From JAKACA01 sp963735115 (GTDB taxonomy: Bacteria > Actinomycetota > Acidimicrobiia > Acidimicrobiales > Bog-793), in assembly GCA_963735115.1 (NCBI GenBank), contig CAVTJR010000003.1, forward strand, positions 1,426,001 through 1,490,000: a stretch of DNA of 64,000 bases. The letters are read 5' to 3'. The notes below the pieces were generated by a model. That model searched no databases, was not told the DNA's origin, and saw only the letters and a program-made list of their open reading frames with translations. Made by a program: the position numbers and the translations under genes. Within the stretch, counting starts at the first letter, position 1. Each line of letters opens with the position of its first letter. Below are positions 8,286 through 16,552 of this stretch, piece by piece.

Positions 8286-9419
8286 TCATGCCGCGGCCTC
8301 CTCGAGGGCCGCCCGCAGGCGGAGGGCCAGGAGGCTGTAGTCGAACTCCGCCTCTGCTCGCTTGCGGGCTGCCTCGCCCAAGCGATGGCGGCGCTCGGGA
8401 TCCTCGAGCAGGCTTCGCAGGGCGGCGGCGGCGGCGGCCGGATCGGTCGGGTCGTCCACGACGAGGCCGGTCTCTCCGTGCACGACCGCCTCATGGGCAC
8501 CACCGCTCCGGCCAGCGACCTGGGGCACCCCCGCTGCGGCCGCCTCCAGGAAGACGATCCCGAAGCCTTCCTGCTCGAGACCGAGCCACCGGTCGCGGCA
8601 CAGCATCGCCCAGACGTCGGCGGCGCCATCGAGCCGTGGTAGGTCATCGTCAGCGACCCTGCCGAGCATCCGCACGGCGTCATCGAGACCTTCGCTCTCG
8701 ATCAGCCGGTCCAACCGGCCGCGCTCTCGTCCCTGGCCGCCTATGGCAAGGCAGAGGTCGGGCATCGACGGACGCAGCAGGCCGACCGCCTTGATGAGGA
8801 CGTCCATGCCCTTACGGGGGACAAGGCGGCTGACGCTCACGACGAGCCGGCCGGCGGCCGGAAGGCCGAGAGCGGCGCGTGCAGCACTGCGCTCGGCAGG
8901 CGTCAGCGGCCGGAAGCGCTCCGTGTCCACTCCCGGCGGGACGAACACCGCCGGCGGCATGCGCCCCGGCAGCACCCGGCGAGCTTCCTCGGCGGCGTAG
9001 CCGCCGGCGGCGATGACGAGCGTCGCTGGTGCCAGCACGGAGGCGAGCAACCCGCTCGCGAGCGGCAGACGGCCGGGCACGGTCACCTCCGCCCCGTGCA
9101 GCACGACCCCATACGGCAGTCCGAGGCGGGGAGCCACCAGTCCGAGTGGCAGAGCCGGATCGAGCACGATGAAGCTGGCACGCACTTCGCTTGCCAACTG
9201 CCGGATCTGGCGGGTCAGCTCAGGTGTCGGCAGCAGCACGGACGACGACGATCGCACCAGGCGAAAGGTTTGCTGGCGGTCGAATCGTGCCGACCCCTCG
9301 TAGCGAGTCGTCAGGACCGTCACCTCCTCCGGCGGCAGGCGCCGCCAGAGCTCGTAGAGGTAGTTCTGGATACCGCCGATCTTCGGTGGGAAGTCGTTCG
9401 TGACGAGGAGGTGGTTCAC
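8286..9419 (-). CDS. GT4 glycosyltransferase, PimB-like mannosyltransferase
   Basis: 377 residues from GTG 9419, GT-B fold. N-terminal MNHLLVTNDFPPKIGGIQNYLYELW holds the Gly-Gly loop. VSRLVPRKGMDVLIKA and GFGIVFLEAAAAGVPQVAGRSGG (EX7E donor-binding motif) follow. The wording matches actinobacterial phosphatidylinositol mannoside mannosyltransferase PimB, which adds the second mannose using GDP-mannose on the cytoplasmic face. It is the first gene of the leftward group, with 117 bp before the SRPBCC gene. A different sugar specificity within GT4 is possible. Confidence 0.8.
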   Translation of the reverse strand: MNHLLVTNDFPPKIGGIQNYLYELWRRLPPEEVTVLTTRYEGSARFDRQQTFRLVRSSSSVLLPTPELTRQIRQLASEVRASFIVLDPALPLGLVAPRLGLPYGVVLHGAEVTVPGRLPLASGLLASVLAPATLVIAAGGYAAEEARRVLPGRMPPAVFVPPGVDTERFRPLTPAERSAARAALGLPAAGRLVVSVSRLVPRKGMDVLIKAVGLLRPSMPDLCLAIGGQGRERGRLDRLIESEGLDDAVRMLGRVADDDLPRLDGAADVWAMLCRDRWLGLEQEGFGIVFLEAAAAGVPQVAGRSGGAHEAVVHGETGLVVDDPTDPAAAAAALRSLLEDPERRHRLGEAARKRAEAEFDYSLLALRLRAALEEAAA

Positions 9420-9521
9420 GCCCGCCGACCGTTCCAGCTCTCGGCGTCGATCATCGAGGGCTCGGCGGTCTCGAGGGGGCGGCCGGCACCGGAAGCAGTG
9501 CGAGCACCGGCCTCAGGCCGC

Positions 9522-9749
9522 TCAGCCCACCCGTCGCTCGAAACGCAGCGTCGGCACGAGGCCGGCCGAATGGAGCAACCTCATCGCCCGAGCTTCGGCC
9601 GCGTCGACGATGACGGCGCCGTTCGAAGGCCGTTCGGCCATCGACCCCGATCCGAAGTCGTCGGCGAAGAGGAAGGACACCACGCAGTCGTCGCAGGCCG
9701 AGGTTCCATCGAGCCGGCACTCTTCGCAGCTGATCGTCAAGGGCTCCAT
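9522..9749 (-). CDS. Small Cys-rich conserved hypothetical protein
   Basis: 75 residues beginning MEPLTISCEECRLDGTS. Two CxxC pairs (CEEC and CDDC, residues about 8-22) suggest a zinc or metal knuckle. The remainder has an acidic stretch and a short alpha-helical tail (AAEARAMRLLHSAGL). ATG 9749 is preferred because GAGGA lies 8 nt upstream; ATG 9770 would add MAKRTCA. The gene lies upstream of the GT4 gene on the same strand, with a 100-bp gap. No function is recognised. Confidence 0.6.
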   Translation of the reverse strand: MEPLTISCEECRLDGTSACDDCVVSFLFADDFGSGSMAERPSNGAVIVDAAEARAMRLLHSAGLVPTLRFERRVG

Positions 9750-9911
9750 CGCGCATGTCCTCTTCGCCAAGCTCGTGAGCTCTCCTGCTCACGGGCGACC
9801 GTGTGGACATGATCGCAGGAGGGTGTGTCACAACGGCCTGACCTGCCAAGCTCGTCGAACGCTCGCCTCGCCTCGCTCCGGCCTGCATGGGTTGGGACAG
9901 GGCGGCCCGCC

Positions 9912-10154
9912 TCAGCCGGTCGCCGCCGGTGCCAACGAGGGACCCGCCTGTTGGTCGTCAAGGCGCTCGATCGACTTCGAACTCCCGCACCAGCGACACG
10001 TCACCTGCTCGATCGTTTCCGAGAGCACTTCGGTCTCGTCCACGGAGAGCTCGCCTCCGATGCTGAAGTGGTGGAACGACCGCGTCCGCCGGGTTGCGAC
10101 GACGTCAAAGCGGGTCAGGTTCCCGCAAGCACCACACCGGTACCGATTCATCAT
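9912..10154 (-). CDS. Zinc-ribbon-containing conserved hypothetical protein
   Basis: 80 residues: MNRYRCGACGNLTRFDVV, HHFSIGGELSVDETEVL and VTCRWCGSSKSIERL. Two CxxC pairs 45 residues apart form a probable zinc ribbon; the wording recalls a small family I remember from actinobacteria. No Shine-Dalgarno is present, but TAGCCT lies 7 nt before ATG 10154, fitting leaderless translation; ATG 10151 is equivalent. It is divergent from the DUF885 gene. Function unknown; nucleic-acid or protein binding is likely from the fold. Confidence 0.7.
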   Translation of the reverse strand: MMNRYRCGACGNLTRFDVVATRRTRSFHHFSIGGELSVDETEVLSETIEQVTCRWCGSSKSIERLDDQQAGPSLAPAATG

Positions 10155-10161
10155 CGAAGGG

Positions 10162-10167
10162 AGGCTA
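10162..10167 (-). promoter_or_regulatory. -10-like hexamer of the zinc-ribbon gene
   Basis: TAGCCT on the minus strand, 7 nt before ATG 10154. Confidence 0.4.
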
Positions 10168-10201
10168 GTGCTTCGGGATCGCGCCGGGACTCGTCGGGCA
10201 G

Positions 10202-10207
10202 TAGCTT
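10202..10207 (+). promoter_or_regulatory. -10-like hexamer of the DUF885 gene
   Basis: TAGCTT, 7 nt before ATG 10215, in the 60-bp divergent intergenic space. Confidence 0.4.
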
Positions 10208-10214
10208 GCCCGTC

Positions 10215-11723
10215 ATGGTGAGCCGCCGCCTGAAGGCCGTCTGGGATCTCGACATCCCCGAGATCAGGGAGTACGCGGGAGTGCACGACTACGACGGCGC
10301 CGTCATGGACCTCTCACCGAGCGGCGTCACGAGGGCACTCGAGCAGCTCGGTCCCAGTGGAGTCGAGGAGCGCTTGAGCGACCCGCATGACGAGAGCCAC
10401 TTACAAGCCTTCGAACAGGGGTTGCTGACCTCAGCCGCGGTCGCCGAAACGCACCGCTGGAACCCGTTACCGCACCTGTTCAACCTCGACGTGTCCTGTT
10501 ATGACCGAGAGTACGCTCCCGAGGCCGACCGCCGCGCTGCGAGGCGAGCACACCTTTCCCGCTGGCCCGAGGCGGTCGATGCCTCGCTCGAATCGCTCGA
10601 TGCCATCCCGGCTCCGGTAGCCGCCGCGCTCGCCGGTCCGGTCGCCGGCCTGGCGGACGGCGTCGAGGCGGACGAGACCGGCGCCCTGGCGGCTCATGCC
10701 CGCCTCCTCGAACGCGTTCAGCACGCCGCCGACCATGGCGACCCGGAGGCGTCCCTCGGGCCGACAACCCTGGCCCGCCTCCTCGGTGACGGCGAAGGAA
10801 TGCCCGTCGATCTCGGCCGCCTCGAGTTGCGGGCGGACTCCGAGCGCGAGCGCCTCCGGTCGAGGCTGGAGGAGGAGTGCGCCCGCATCTCTCCAGGCAC
10901 GGCGCCGACCGCCCTCATCCGTGAGCTCATGCGCGACCACCCGGAGCCGGAAGGCATCTACGCCGCCGCCCGCGCCCTCATCGACGAGGCCACGGCCTTC
11001 ACCCTCGAGCACGATCTGCTTCCGGAGCTCGGCGGCGAGTGTCGGGTGGGCCCGGCGCCCCCATCGCGTCGCTTCGCCGTAGCCATGATGTCCTGGACCG
11101 GTGCCTACGAGGCCGACGCGCCGGCCTGGTACTACGTGAACCCGCCGGAGGAATCCTGGGACGAGGAAGTCCGGGGCGAATGGCTCTCGATGTTCAGCGC
11201 CACGACGCTTCCTGCGATCACGGTGCACGAGGTGACGCCCGGCCATTTCGCCCATGGCCGCATGCTGCGGGACCTCGCCAAGGGAGATGTCCGGCGCAGC
11301 CTGTGCTCGGCCGCTTTCGTCGAAGGGTGGGCGCACTACAGCGAGGAGCTCATGGTGGAGGCGGGCTTTCGCGCTGACGACCGGCGCTTTGCCCTCGGCG
11401 TGTGGATCGAAGGGCTGTTGCGAGTCACGCGGCTCGCCGCCGCCCTCGGCGTTCACCGGGGGACCATGACCGTGGAGGAGGCGACGAGGCGCTTCGAGTC
11501 GGACGCCTACCTCCTCGGGCCTGCCGCCCGCACGGAAGCCACCCGGGCGACCTTCGATCCGACGTACGGTCGTTACACCTGGGGAAAGCTCGAGATCATG
11601 CGGCTGCGTGACGAGGCCATCGCCGCCTGGGGCAGCAAGTTCTCTCTCCGCCGCTTCCACGAGGCTCTCCTCAGCCTCGGTGGGCCGCCCCTCGGGACGA
11701 TGGGCGACATCCTCGGCTCCTAA
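10215..11723 (+). CDS. DUF885-family putative metallopeptidase
   Basis: 502 residues. The gluzincin-type motif HEVTPGH lies at about 338-344 and EGWAHYSEELM about 30 residues later, giving the HEXXXGH and distal Glu characteristic of DUF885 proteins, which resemble M3/M32-like zinc carboxypeptidases. No signal peptide is seen, so a cytoplasmic peptidase is expected. The open frame extends back to 9825, but that part is antisense to the zinc-ribbon gene and unlike the family. ATG 10215 is supported by a TAGCTT hexamer 7 nt upstream. Substrate unknown. Confidence 0.8.
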   Translation: MVSRRLKAVWDLDIPEIREYAGVHDYDGAVMDLSPSGVTRALEQLGPSGVEERLSDPHDESHLQAFEQGLLTSAAVAETHRWNPLPHLFNLDVSCYDREYAPEADRRAARRAHLSRWPEAVDASLESLDAIPAPVAAALAGPVAGLADGVEADETGALAAHARLLERVQHAADHGDPEASLGPTTLARLLGDGEGMPVDLGRLELRADSERERLRSRLEEECARISPGTAPTALIRELMRDHPEPEGIYAAARALIDEATAFTLEHDLLPELGGECRVGPAPPSRRFAVAMMSWTGAYEADAPAWYYVNPPEESWDEEVRGEWLSMFSATTLPAITVHEVTPGHFAHGRMLRDLAKGDVRRSLCSAAFVEGWAHYSEELMVEAGFRADDRRFALGVWIEGLLRVTRLAAALGVHRGTMTVEEATRRFESDAYLLGPAARTEATRATFDPTYGRYTWGKLEIMRLRDEAIAAWGSKFSLRRFHEALLSLGGPPLGTMGDILGS

Positions 11724-11737
11724 GCCTCCTCACTTCT

Positions 11738-12163
11738 TCAGGCGGCCTCCACGGTCGCCGTCGCGATGACCTTACGCTCACCCTCGGCGTTGGCGAGCGT
11801 GCACTCGACGTCGACGAGGCGACGTCCGCCTTCGGTGCGCTTGCCGGTGACCGCGATGCGTGTGACGAGGGTCTCGCCCGGCCACGTCTGCTTCGAGAAG
11901 CGTGCCGCCACCTTCCGGACATGCCCCGGGCCCGCCCAGTCGGTCAATGCGGTGCACAGCAAACCCATCGAGAACATCCCATGCCCGAAGACTGACGGCA
12001 TGCCGGCGGCGGCCGCCAGTATCTCGTCGTGGTGCATGGGGTTGAAGTCGCCGGATGCGCCGGCGTACTTCACGAGATCGGTGCGAGTCAGCGTGTGGCG
12101 GCGCTCTGGCGCCTCCGCTCCCACCTCGACGCCGTCATAGCTCAGCACCACCATGTCGATCAC
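11738..12163 (-). CDS. MaoC-like (R)-3-hydroxyacyl dehydratase, HadB-type subunit
   Basis: 141 residues with the hydratase-2 motif YAGASGDFNPMHHDEILA (catalytic Asp and His) followed by GHGMFSMGLLCTAL. MaoC hot-dog proteins dehydrate (R)-3-hydroxyacyl-CoA or -ACP. Its start overlaps the stop of the upstream partner by 4 bp (ATGA), so the two probably form a heterodimer as HadA-HadB do in mycolate or fatty acid synthesis. The last gene of this leftward pair; it converges on the DUF885 gene. Confidence 0.82.
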   Translation of the reverse strand: MIDMVVLSYDGVEVGAEAPERRHTLTRTDLVKYAGASGDFNPMHHDEILAAAAGMPSVFGHGMFSMGLLCTALTDWAGPGHVRKVAARFSKQTWPGETLVTRIAVTGKRTEGGRRLVDVECTLANAEGERKVIATATVEAA

Positions 12164-12651
12164 GTCCTCACGAGCAGGTTCGTGCGCGAGGTGACGACAG
12201 GCTCGCCCGTGGCGTCGTCCCTCCAGGTCGTCTCGAGGACGACGAACGTCAAGGTATTCGTACCGGACTGCTTCTCATAGGCATCGGCGATCCTCCCCTC
12301 GCCCACGAGCACGTCGCCCACTACGACGGCGCGGTGATACTCGAACTCCTGCTCGCCGTGCAGGAGGAGGCCACCGCCGGCGAGCAACGGTCCGAGCACC
12401 TCGCCGATGCCGGATGCGGCCTCCTCATCTGCTGCCGGCTGCATCTCGGGAAAGGTGCCCCAGTGCCCCATGACGAAGGGATACGTCGGAGGCACGGGGA
12501 TTGCCGGCAGACCAGCGGCGGCGGCTGCCGGATCCCGATAGATCGGGCTGGCGTCCTTCACTGCGTCGGCGAACACCGCCACCGGGCCGCGCTCGATGAC
12601 GACCTTCGAGCGACCCGTGGACTTCCCGATGACGCTTCGATCGACCGGCAC
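12160..12651 (-). CDS. MaoC N-terminal-type dehydratase, HadA-type subunit
   Basis: 163 residues from GTG 12651, chosen because AAAGGGAA sits just upstream and the family core begins MPVDRSVIGKSTGRSKVVIERGPVAVFADAV. The hot-dog core continues with PPTYPFVMGHWG, LHGEQEFEYHRAVVVGD and TWRDDATGEPVVTSRTNLLVR. This half usually lacks the catalytic D/H pair and acts as the substrate-binding subunit of a HadAB-like dehydratase; that role is inferred from the overlapping partner. The longer frame up to 12933 is antisense to the following gene's promoter and is not supported. Confidence 0.78.
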   Translation of the reverse strand: MPVDRSVIGKSTGRSKVVIERGPVAVFADAVKDASPIYRDPAAAAAGLPAIPVPPTYPFVMGHWGTFPEMQPAADEEAASGIGEVLGPLLAGGGLLLHGEQEFEYHRAVVVGDVLVGEGRIADAYEKQSGTNTLTFVVLETTWRDDATGEPVVTSRTNLLVRT

Positions 12652-12805
12652 GGATTCCCTTTCCGTAGACACTGGCGCACGGCCGGCCCGAGGGGGCCGT
12701 CCCGTTGCGCGCTCCTTGACGCTACCGGCCGCCGGCAACCGGTGACAGCTCGACGACTGCGACACGTTGGCCGTCTGCGTAGCGAGCTTCGTCATGGCCC
12801 ACCGG

Positions 12806-12811
12806 TACGCT
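12806..12811 (+). promoter_or_regulatory. -10-like hexamer of the aldolase-like gene
   Basis: TACGCT, 6 nt before ATG 12818; no Shine-Dalgarno. Confidence 0.4.
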
Positions 12812-12817
12812 CCGCAG

Positions 12818-13823
12818 ATGCACCTCTCCGAGCTCGTAACGCCGGCACTGGTCGTCGATGAGGCCGCCCTTGACCACAACCTCGCGACGATGGCGGCGGC
12901 GCTGCCGGGAGGGCGGCTGCGCCCGCATATCAAGGCTCACAAGTGCACATCGCTGGCAAAGCGACAGGCGGCCAGCGGCCACGAAGGCTTCACCTGCGCC
13001 ACCATCCGCGAGTGCGAGGGGCTGGCGGCGGCCGGCCTCGGTCAGGATCTGCTGCTGGCGAACGAGGTCCTTGACACGCACCGCATCGGCACCCTCGTCG
13101 AGGGCGGACACCGCGTGACCGTCTGCGTCGACTCGGCCGAAACGATCGAAGCGGCCGTGGCGGGCGGCGTGCGTGAGGTGGTCATCGACGTCAACGTCGG
13201 GCTGCCGCGCTGTGGATGCGCTCAGGAGGATGCCGGGGTCTTCGCCGAGATGGCGCCGCGCTCTAGGTCTGTCCGTCCGCGGCGTGCAGGGCTACGAGGG
13301 TCACGTCGTCGGCCTCGAGAGTGCCGCCATCCGTAGCGAGAAGTGCAAGGAATCCATGGAGGTTCTCCTGGCGGCGCACGCAGCCGTCGGCGGCGAGCTC
13401 GTCTCCGCCGGCGGCACCGGCACGTACGAAATCAACACCTGGGCGAGCGAGATCCAGGCAGGCTCCTACGTCCTCATGGACACGGCTTACGGACGGCTCG
13501 GGCTGCCGTTTCACCAGGCGGTCTACGTGCTCGCCACCGTGATCTCGACATCGGTTCCGACCTCGGGCGGGTGGTCGGTGGCCGATGCCGGCCTGAAGGC
13601 GTTCGGCATGGACCACGGCCTTCCGGCGATCACCGGCTCCACCGTGTGGTACTGCTCCGACGAGCACCTCGTCTTCGATCCTCCTCGTCGCGTCGGTGAC
13701 CGCGTCCTGGTCGCCCCAGCGCACGTCGACCCGACGATCGCCTACCACGAACGGATGCACCTCGCCGACCTCGCCTCTGGCGAAATCCTCGAGACCTGGC
13801 CGGTCGACCTGCGAGGCTGGTAG
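12818..13823 (+). pseudogene. D-threonine aldolase-like PLP enzyme, frameshifted at about 13255
   Basis: Two overlapping frames make one alanine-racemase-fold protein. Frame one runs from MHLSELVTPALVVDEAALDHN through RPHIKAHKC (PLP-lysine motif RPHxKxHK) and DVNVGLPRCGC to EMA. Frame two continues RALGLSVRGVQGYEGHVVGLE, AGGTGTYEIN, and the metal-site region SDEHLVFD with HVDPTIAYHERMHL. Deleting one C at 13255-13256 (GGCGCCGCG to GGCGCGCG) restores EMARALGLSV. The repaired product of about 334 residues matches low-specificity D-threonine aldolase / D-serine dehydratase-like enzymes that cleave D-3-hydroxy-amino acids. Sequencing error or a recent mutation are both possible; codon use is normal on both sides. 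Confidence 0.8.
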
Positions 13824-13826
13824 GGC

Positions 13827-14429
13827 TCAGCCGCCCCGACCGGCCAGCGCCGCTGCCAGCGCTCGGAAAGCACGCCCGCGGTGCGAGATGGCGTGCTTGT
13901 CGTCCGCGGACATCTCGGCGAAGGTCCGCTCCCCGCCGCCATCGGGCACGAAGACCGGGTCGTAGCCGAAGCCGTTGCACCCGCGGGCCTCGGTGCTGAT
14001 CCGTCCGTCCACAAGGCCGCTGGCGACCACTTCGGAGCCGTCGGGGAAGCGGGCGAGGGCGACAGTGCGAAAGCGGGCGCTGCGCCGCCCCGCCTCGAGG
14101 CCGGCAAGCTCGGCGAGCAGCTTGGCGACGTTGTCGGCATAGGTGGCGCTCTCACCGGCAAAACGCGCCGCGAGGACTCCCGGGGCCCCCCCGAGGGCGT
14201 CGACCTCGAGACCGGTGTCGTCGGCGATGGCAGCCTCACCCGTCGCCTCCACAAGGGCGACAGCCTTCAGGCGAGCGTTCTCCTCGAGCGTGTCGCCGTT
14301 CTCTTCCACCTCGGGGACCCCAGGCGGCCTCGGCAGGAGCTCGACCTCGCCGAGGGCATCGGCGAGGATCTGACGCACCTCAGCGGCTTTGTCGCGGTTG
14401 GCCGTGGCGAGGACGTAGCGTCGCCTCAC
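13827..14429 (-). CDS. rdgB: XTP/dITP diphosphatase (RdgB/HAM1)
   Basis: 200 residues from GTG 14429, which overlaps the rph stop (GTGA). RRRYVLATANRDKAAEV is the HAM1 N-terminal substrate motif (normally (S/T)xNxxK), followed by ADDTGLEVDALGGAPGVLAARF and GFGYDPVFVPDG, then MSADDKHAISHRGRAF. The enzyme hydrolyses non-canonical purine NTPs (ITP, XTP) to keep them out of nucleic acids. The overlap with rph is the conserved bacterial arrangement. Longer upstream frame is antisense or shadow. Confidence 0.93.
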   Translation of the reverse strand: MRRRYVLATANRDKAAEVRQILADALGEVELLPRPPGVPEVEENGDTLEENARLKAVALVEATGEAAIADDTGLEVDALGGAPGVLAARFAGESATYADNVAKLLAELAGLEAGRRSARFRTVALARFPDGSEVVASGLVDGRISTEARGCNGFGYDPVFVPDGGGERTFAEMSADDKHAISHRGRAFRALAAALAGRGG

Positions 14430-15178
14430 TGCCGGGGCGGCGGCGGAACCGACAAGACCTCGGCCTGGGCGGCGTGCAAGCTCCGGATACCGTCCTCGGC
14501 GAGGGCGAGCATGCTCTCGAGCTCGCCGCGCGAGAACGGTAAGCCTTCCGCCGTTCCCTGCACCTCGACAAAGCGCCCGGAGGCCGTCATGACGACGTTC
14601 ATGTCGACGTCCGCCCGCGAATCTTCCGAGTAGTCGAGGTCGAGCATGGCGACGGCGTCGACGACGCCGACCGACACGGCGGCGAGGTGCTCGCCCAGCG
14701 GGTGCTTCGTGATCGCCCGACTGGCGAGGAGACGGGCGCAGGCGTCGTGCAGCGCCACATATGCGCCCGTGACGGCCGCCGTCCGAGTGCCGCCGTCGGC
14801 CTGCAGCACGTCGCAGTCGAGGATGATCTGGCGCTCCCCGAGTGCGACCATGTCGCAGACCGCCCGGAGCGAGCGCCCGATCAGGCGCTGGATCTCCTGG
14901 GTACGGCCCGACTGCTTGCCTTTGGCCGCCTCGCGGGAGACTCGCTCCCGAGACGAGCCGGGCAGGAGCGAGTACTCCGCCGTCACCCAGCCCTTGCCGG
15001 TGCCGCGCATCCAGCGGGGAACGTCCTCGTCGAGCGAGGCGGTGCAAAGCACGCGGGTCTTGCCCATGATGGCGAGCACGGAGCCAGCAGCGAATTCGGT
15101 GTAATCGCGGATCAGCTCCACGGGGCGTAGCTCGTCGGGGGCTCGCCCGTCAGTGCGCTTCAGCGGCTCGTTAGGCAT
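14426..15178 (-). CDS. rph: Ribonuclease PH
   Basis: 250 residues, a full-length phosphorolytic 3'-5' exoribonuclease trimming tRNA 3' ends. Visible family motifs: RTDGRAPDELRPV, GKTRVLCTASL, GWVTAEYSLLPGSS, SGRTQEIQRLIGRSLRA, ILDCDVLQADGGTRTAA, LDYSEDSRADVDMNVVM. The start ATG 15178 carries a TAGCCT hexamer 6 nt upstream, so it may have a leaderless promoter although it follows cysM by 75 bp. rdgB is translationally coupled behind it. Confidence 0.96.
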   Translation of the reverse strand: MPNEPLKRTDGRAPDELRPVELIRDYTEFAAGSVLAIMGKTRVLCTASLDEDVPRWMRGTGKGWVTAEYSLLPGSSRERVSREAAKGKQSGRTQEIQRLIGRSLRAVCDMVALGERQIILDCDVLQADGGTRTAAVTGAYVALHDACARLLASRAITKHPLGEHLAAVSVGVVDAVAMLDLDYSEDSRADVDMNVVMTASGRFVEVQGTAEGLPFSRGELESMLALAEDGIRSLHAAQAEVLSVPPPPRQ

Positions 15179-15184
15179 TCCCGC

Positions 15185-15190
15185 AGGCTA
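15185..15190 (-). promoter_or_regulatory. -10-like hexamer of rph
   Basis: TAGCCT on the minus strand, 6 nt before ATG 15178, between cysM and rph. Confidence 0.4.
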
Positions 15191-15252
15191 CCGGCAGCGT
15201 CGAGGGCGCTCCTCCTCCGCCCGCTGTGGGCGGCCCCCCGCCGCCAGGTTGC

Positions 15253-16200
15253 TCAGAAATAGATGATCTTCTTGGCGCGCTCGACGACCTCGTCGATGTC
15301 GCCCGTCCAGGCGCCCGTGGAAAGGTACTTCCAGCCTCCATCGGCGGCGATGAAGACGATGACGCCTCGCTCGATGCTGGCGGCGCACTTGACGGCGCCC
15401 GCCAGAGCGGCGCCCGCCGAGATGCCGGCGAAGATGCCGAGCTCGGTGAGACGCCTGGTCCAGAGAATCGAGTCCTTCGGGCCCACGATGGTCTTCCGGT
15501 CCAGCAGCTCCTCGCCGCCGAGGTCGGAGAAGATCGGCGGGATGTAGCCGTCGTCGAGGTTGCGTAAACCGTCGACCATCTCACCTGCAGGGGGTTCAAC
15601 CGCCCAGATCTGAATGGCCGGGTTCCTCTCCTTGAGGAAGCGCCCGACACCGAGGAGCGTCCCGCTCGTCCCCAGCCCGGCGACGAAATGGCTGATGTCC
15701 GGGCGGTCGCGCCAGATCTCGGGACCCGTGCCCCCGTAGTGCGCCCGCGGGTTTGCCGGGTTGCCGTACTGATAGAGGAAGACCCACTCCGGGTGCTCCT
15801 GAGCGAGTGCGCGCGCCATGCGCACGGCACCGTTTGAGCCCTCGGAACCCGGACTCTCGATGATCTCGGCGCCCCAGAGCTCGAGGAGCTGGCGGCGCTC
15901 GACGGAAACGTTGCTCGGGAGCACGACCTTCAGGTGGTACCCCTTCACACGGCACACCATGGCAAGGCCGATGCCGGTGTTGCCCGACGTCGGTTCGAGG
16001 AGCGTGGCTCCGGCGGCGAGGAGGCCAGACCGCTCGGCGTCTTCGATCATCGCCAGCGCCGGGCGGTCCTTCACCGAGCCGCCCGGGTTCTGACCCTCGA
16101 GCTTGACGAAGATCGAGGCGTCCGGGTTCGGGCTGAGCGCCGACACGTCGACGAGCGGCGTATTACCGATCAGGTCGAGGATGCTGCGGTAGGCCGTCAT
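15253..16200 (-). CDS. cysM: CysO-dependent cysteine synthase
   Basis: 315 residues of the O-acetylserine sulfhydrylase fold: LIGNTPLVDVS, GSVKDRPALAMIE (PLP lysine), LEPTSGNTGIGLAM, GLGTSGTLLGVGRFLKE, and the C-terminal DGGWKYLSTGAWTG. SVERRQLLELWGAE and YQYGNPANPRAHYGGTGPE match the mycobacterial CysM subgroup, which uses O-phosphoserine and the thiocarboxylated carrier CysO. That assignment is supported by adjacent cysO and mec genes. It lies 48 bp after cysO on the same strand. Confidence 0.92.
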   Translation of the reverse strand: MTAYRSILDLIGNTPLVDVSALSPNPDASIFVKLEGQNPGGSVKDRPALAMIEDAERSGLLAAGATLLEPTSGNTGIGLAMVCRVKGYHLKVVLPSNVSVERRQLLELWGAEIIESPGSEGSNGAVRMARALAQEHPEWVFLYQYGNPANPRAHYGGTGPEIWRDRPDISHFVAGLGTSGTLLGVGRFLKERNPAIQIWAVEPPAGEMVDGLRNLDDGYIPPIFSDLGGEELLDRKTIVGPKDSILWTRRLTELGIFAGISAGAALAGAVKCAASIERGVIVFIAADGGWKYLSTGAWTGDIDEVVERAKKIIYF

Positions 16201-16248
16201 CGAAGACGTCGGGACTGAAACCGCCGCCTGGCGAGTGGGACTAGCGCC

Positions 16249-16530
16249 TCAGCGAGACCCGCCGGCCACGGCCGGCAGTATGGACACGACGTCGTCGGGA
16301 GCGACCTTTGTATCCAGCTTGTCCAGGTAACGCACGTCATCGTCGTTGACGTAGACGTTGACAAAGCGATGCAGGCTGCCCTCTTGAGTGAGCACCTGGC
16401 CCGCGATGGCGGGGTAGGTCTGCTGCAGCGTCTCCAGGACCTCGCCGATGGTCTCGCCGTCGACGTTCACGACCGACTGGCCGCTGGCGGCGGGGCGGAG
16501 CAGGGTGGGAAGGCGGATTGCAACGGACAC
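16249..16530 (-). CDS. cysO: CysO sulfur-carrier protein (MoaD/ThiS-like), with residues after the diglycine
   Basis: 93 residues from GTG 16530, GGAGG at 4-5 nt. Beta-grasp protein: MSVAIRLPTLLRP, VDGETIGEVLETL, LHRFVNVYVNDDDVRYLDKL and ILPAVAGG align with mycobacterial CysO, which carries sulfide as a C-terminal thiocarboxylate to CysM. Here the diglycine is not terminal: the codons GGC GGG are followed by TCT CGC and the stop, so the protein ends GGSR. It would need trimming before activation, plausibly by the adjacent JAMM protease Mec. The longer frame to 16746 is a shadow of mec. Confidence 0.9.
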   Translation of the reverse strand: MSVAIRLPTLLRPAASGQSVVNVDGETIGEVLETLQQTYPAIAGQVLTQEGSLHRFVNVYVNDDDVRYLDKLDTKVAPDDVVSILPAVAGGSR

Positions 16531-16552
16531 GGGGCCTCCGAAAGTTGACTTG

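Noticed and set aside
9825..10214. N-terminal extension of the DUF885 frame
   Set aside because: It overlaps the zinc-ribbon gene on the other strand, and the family sequence begins at the ATG at 10215.
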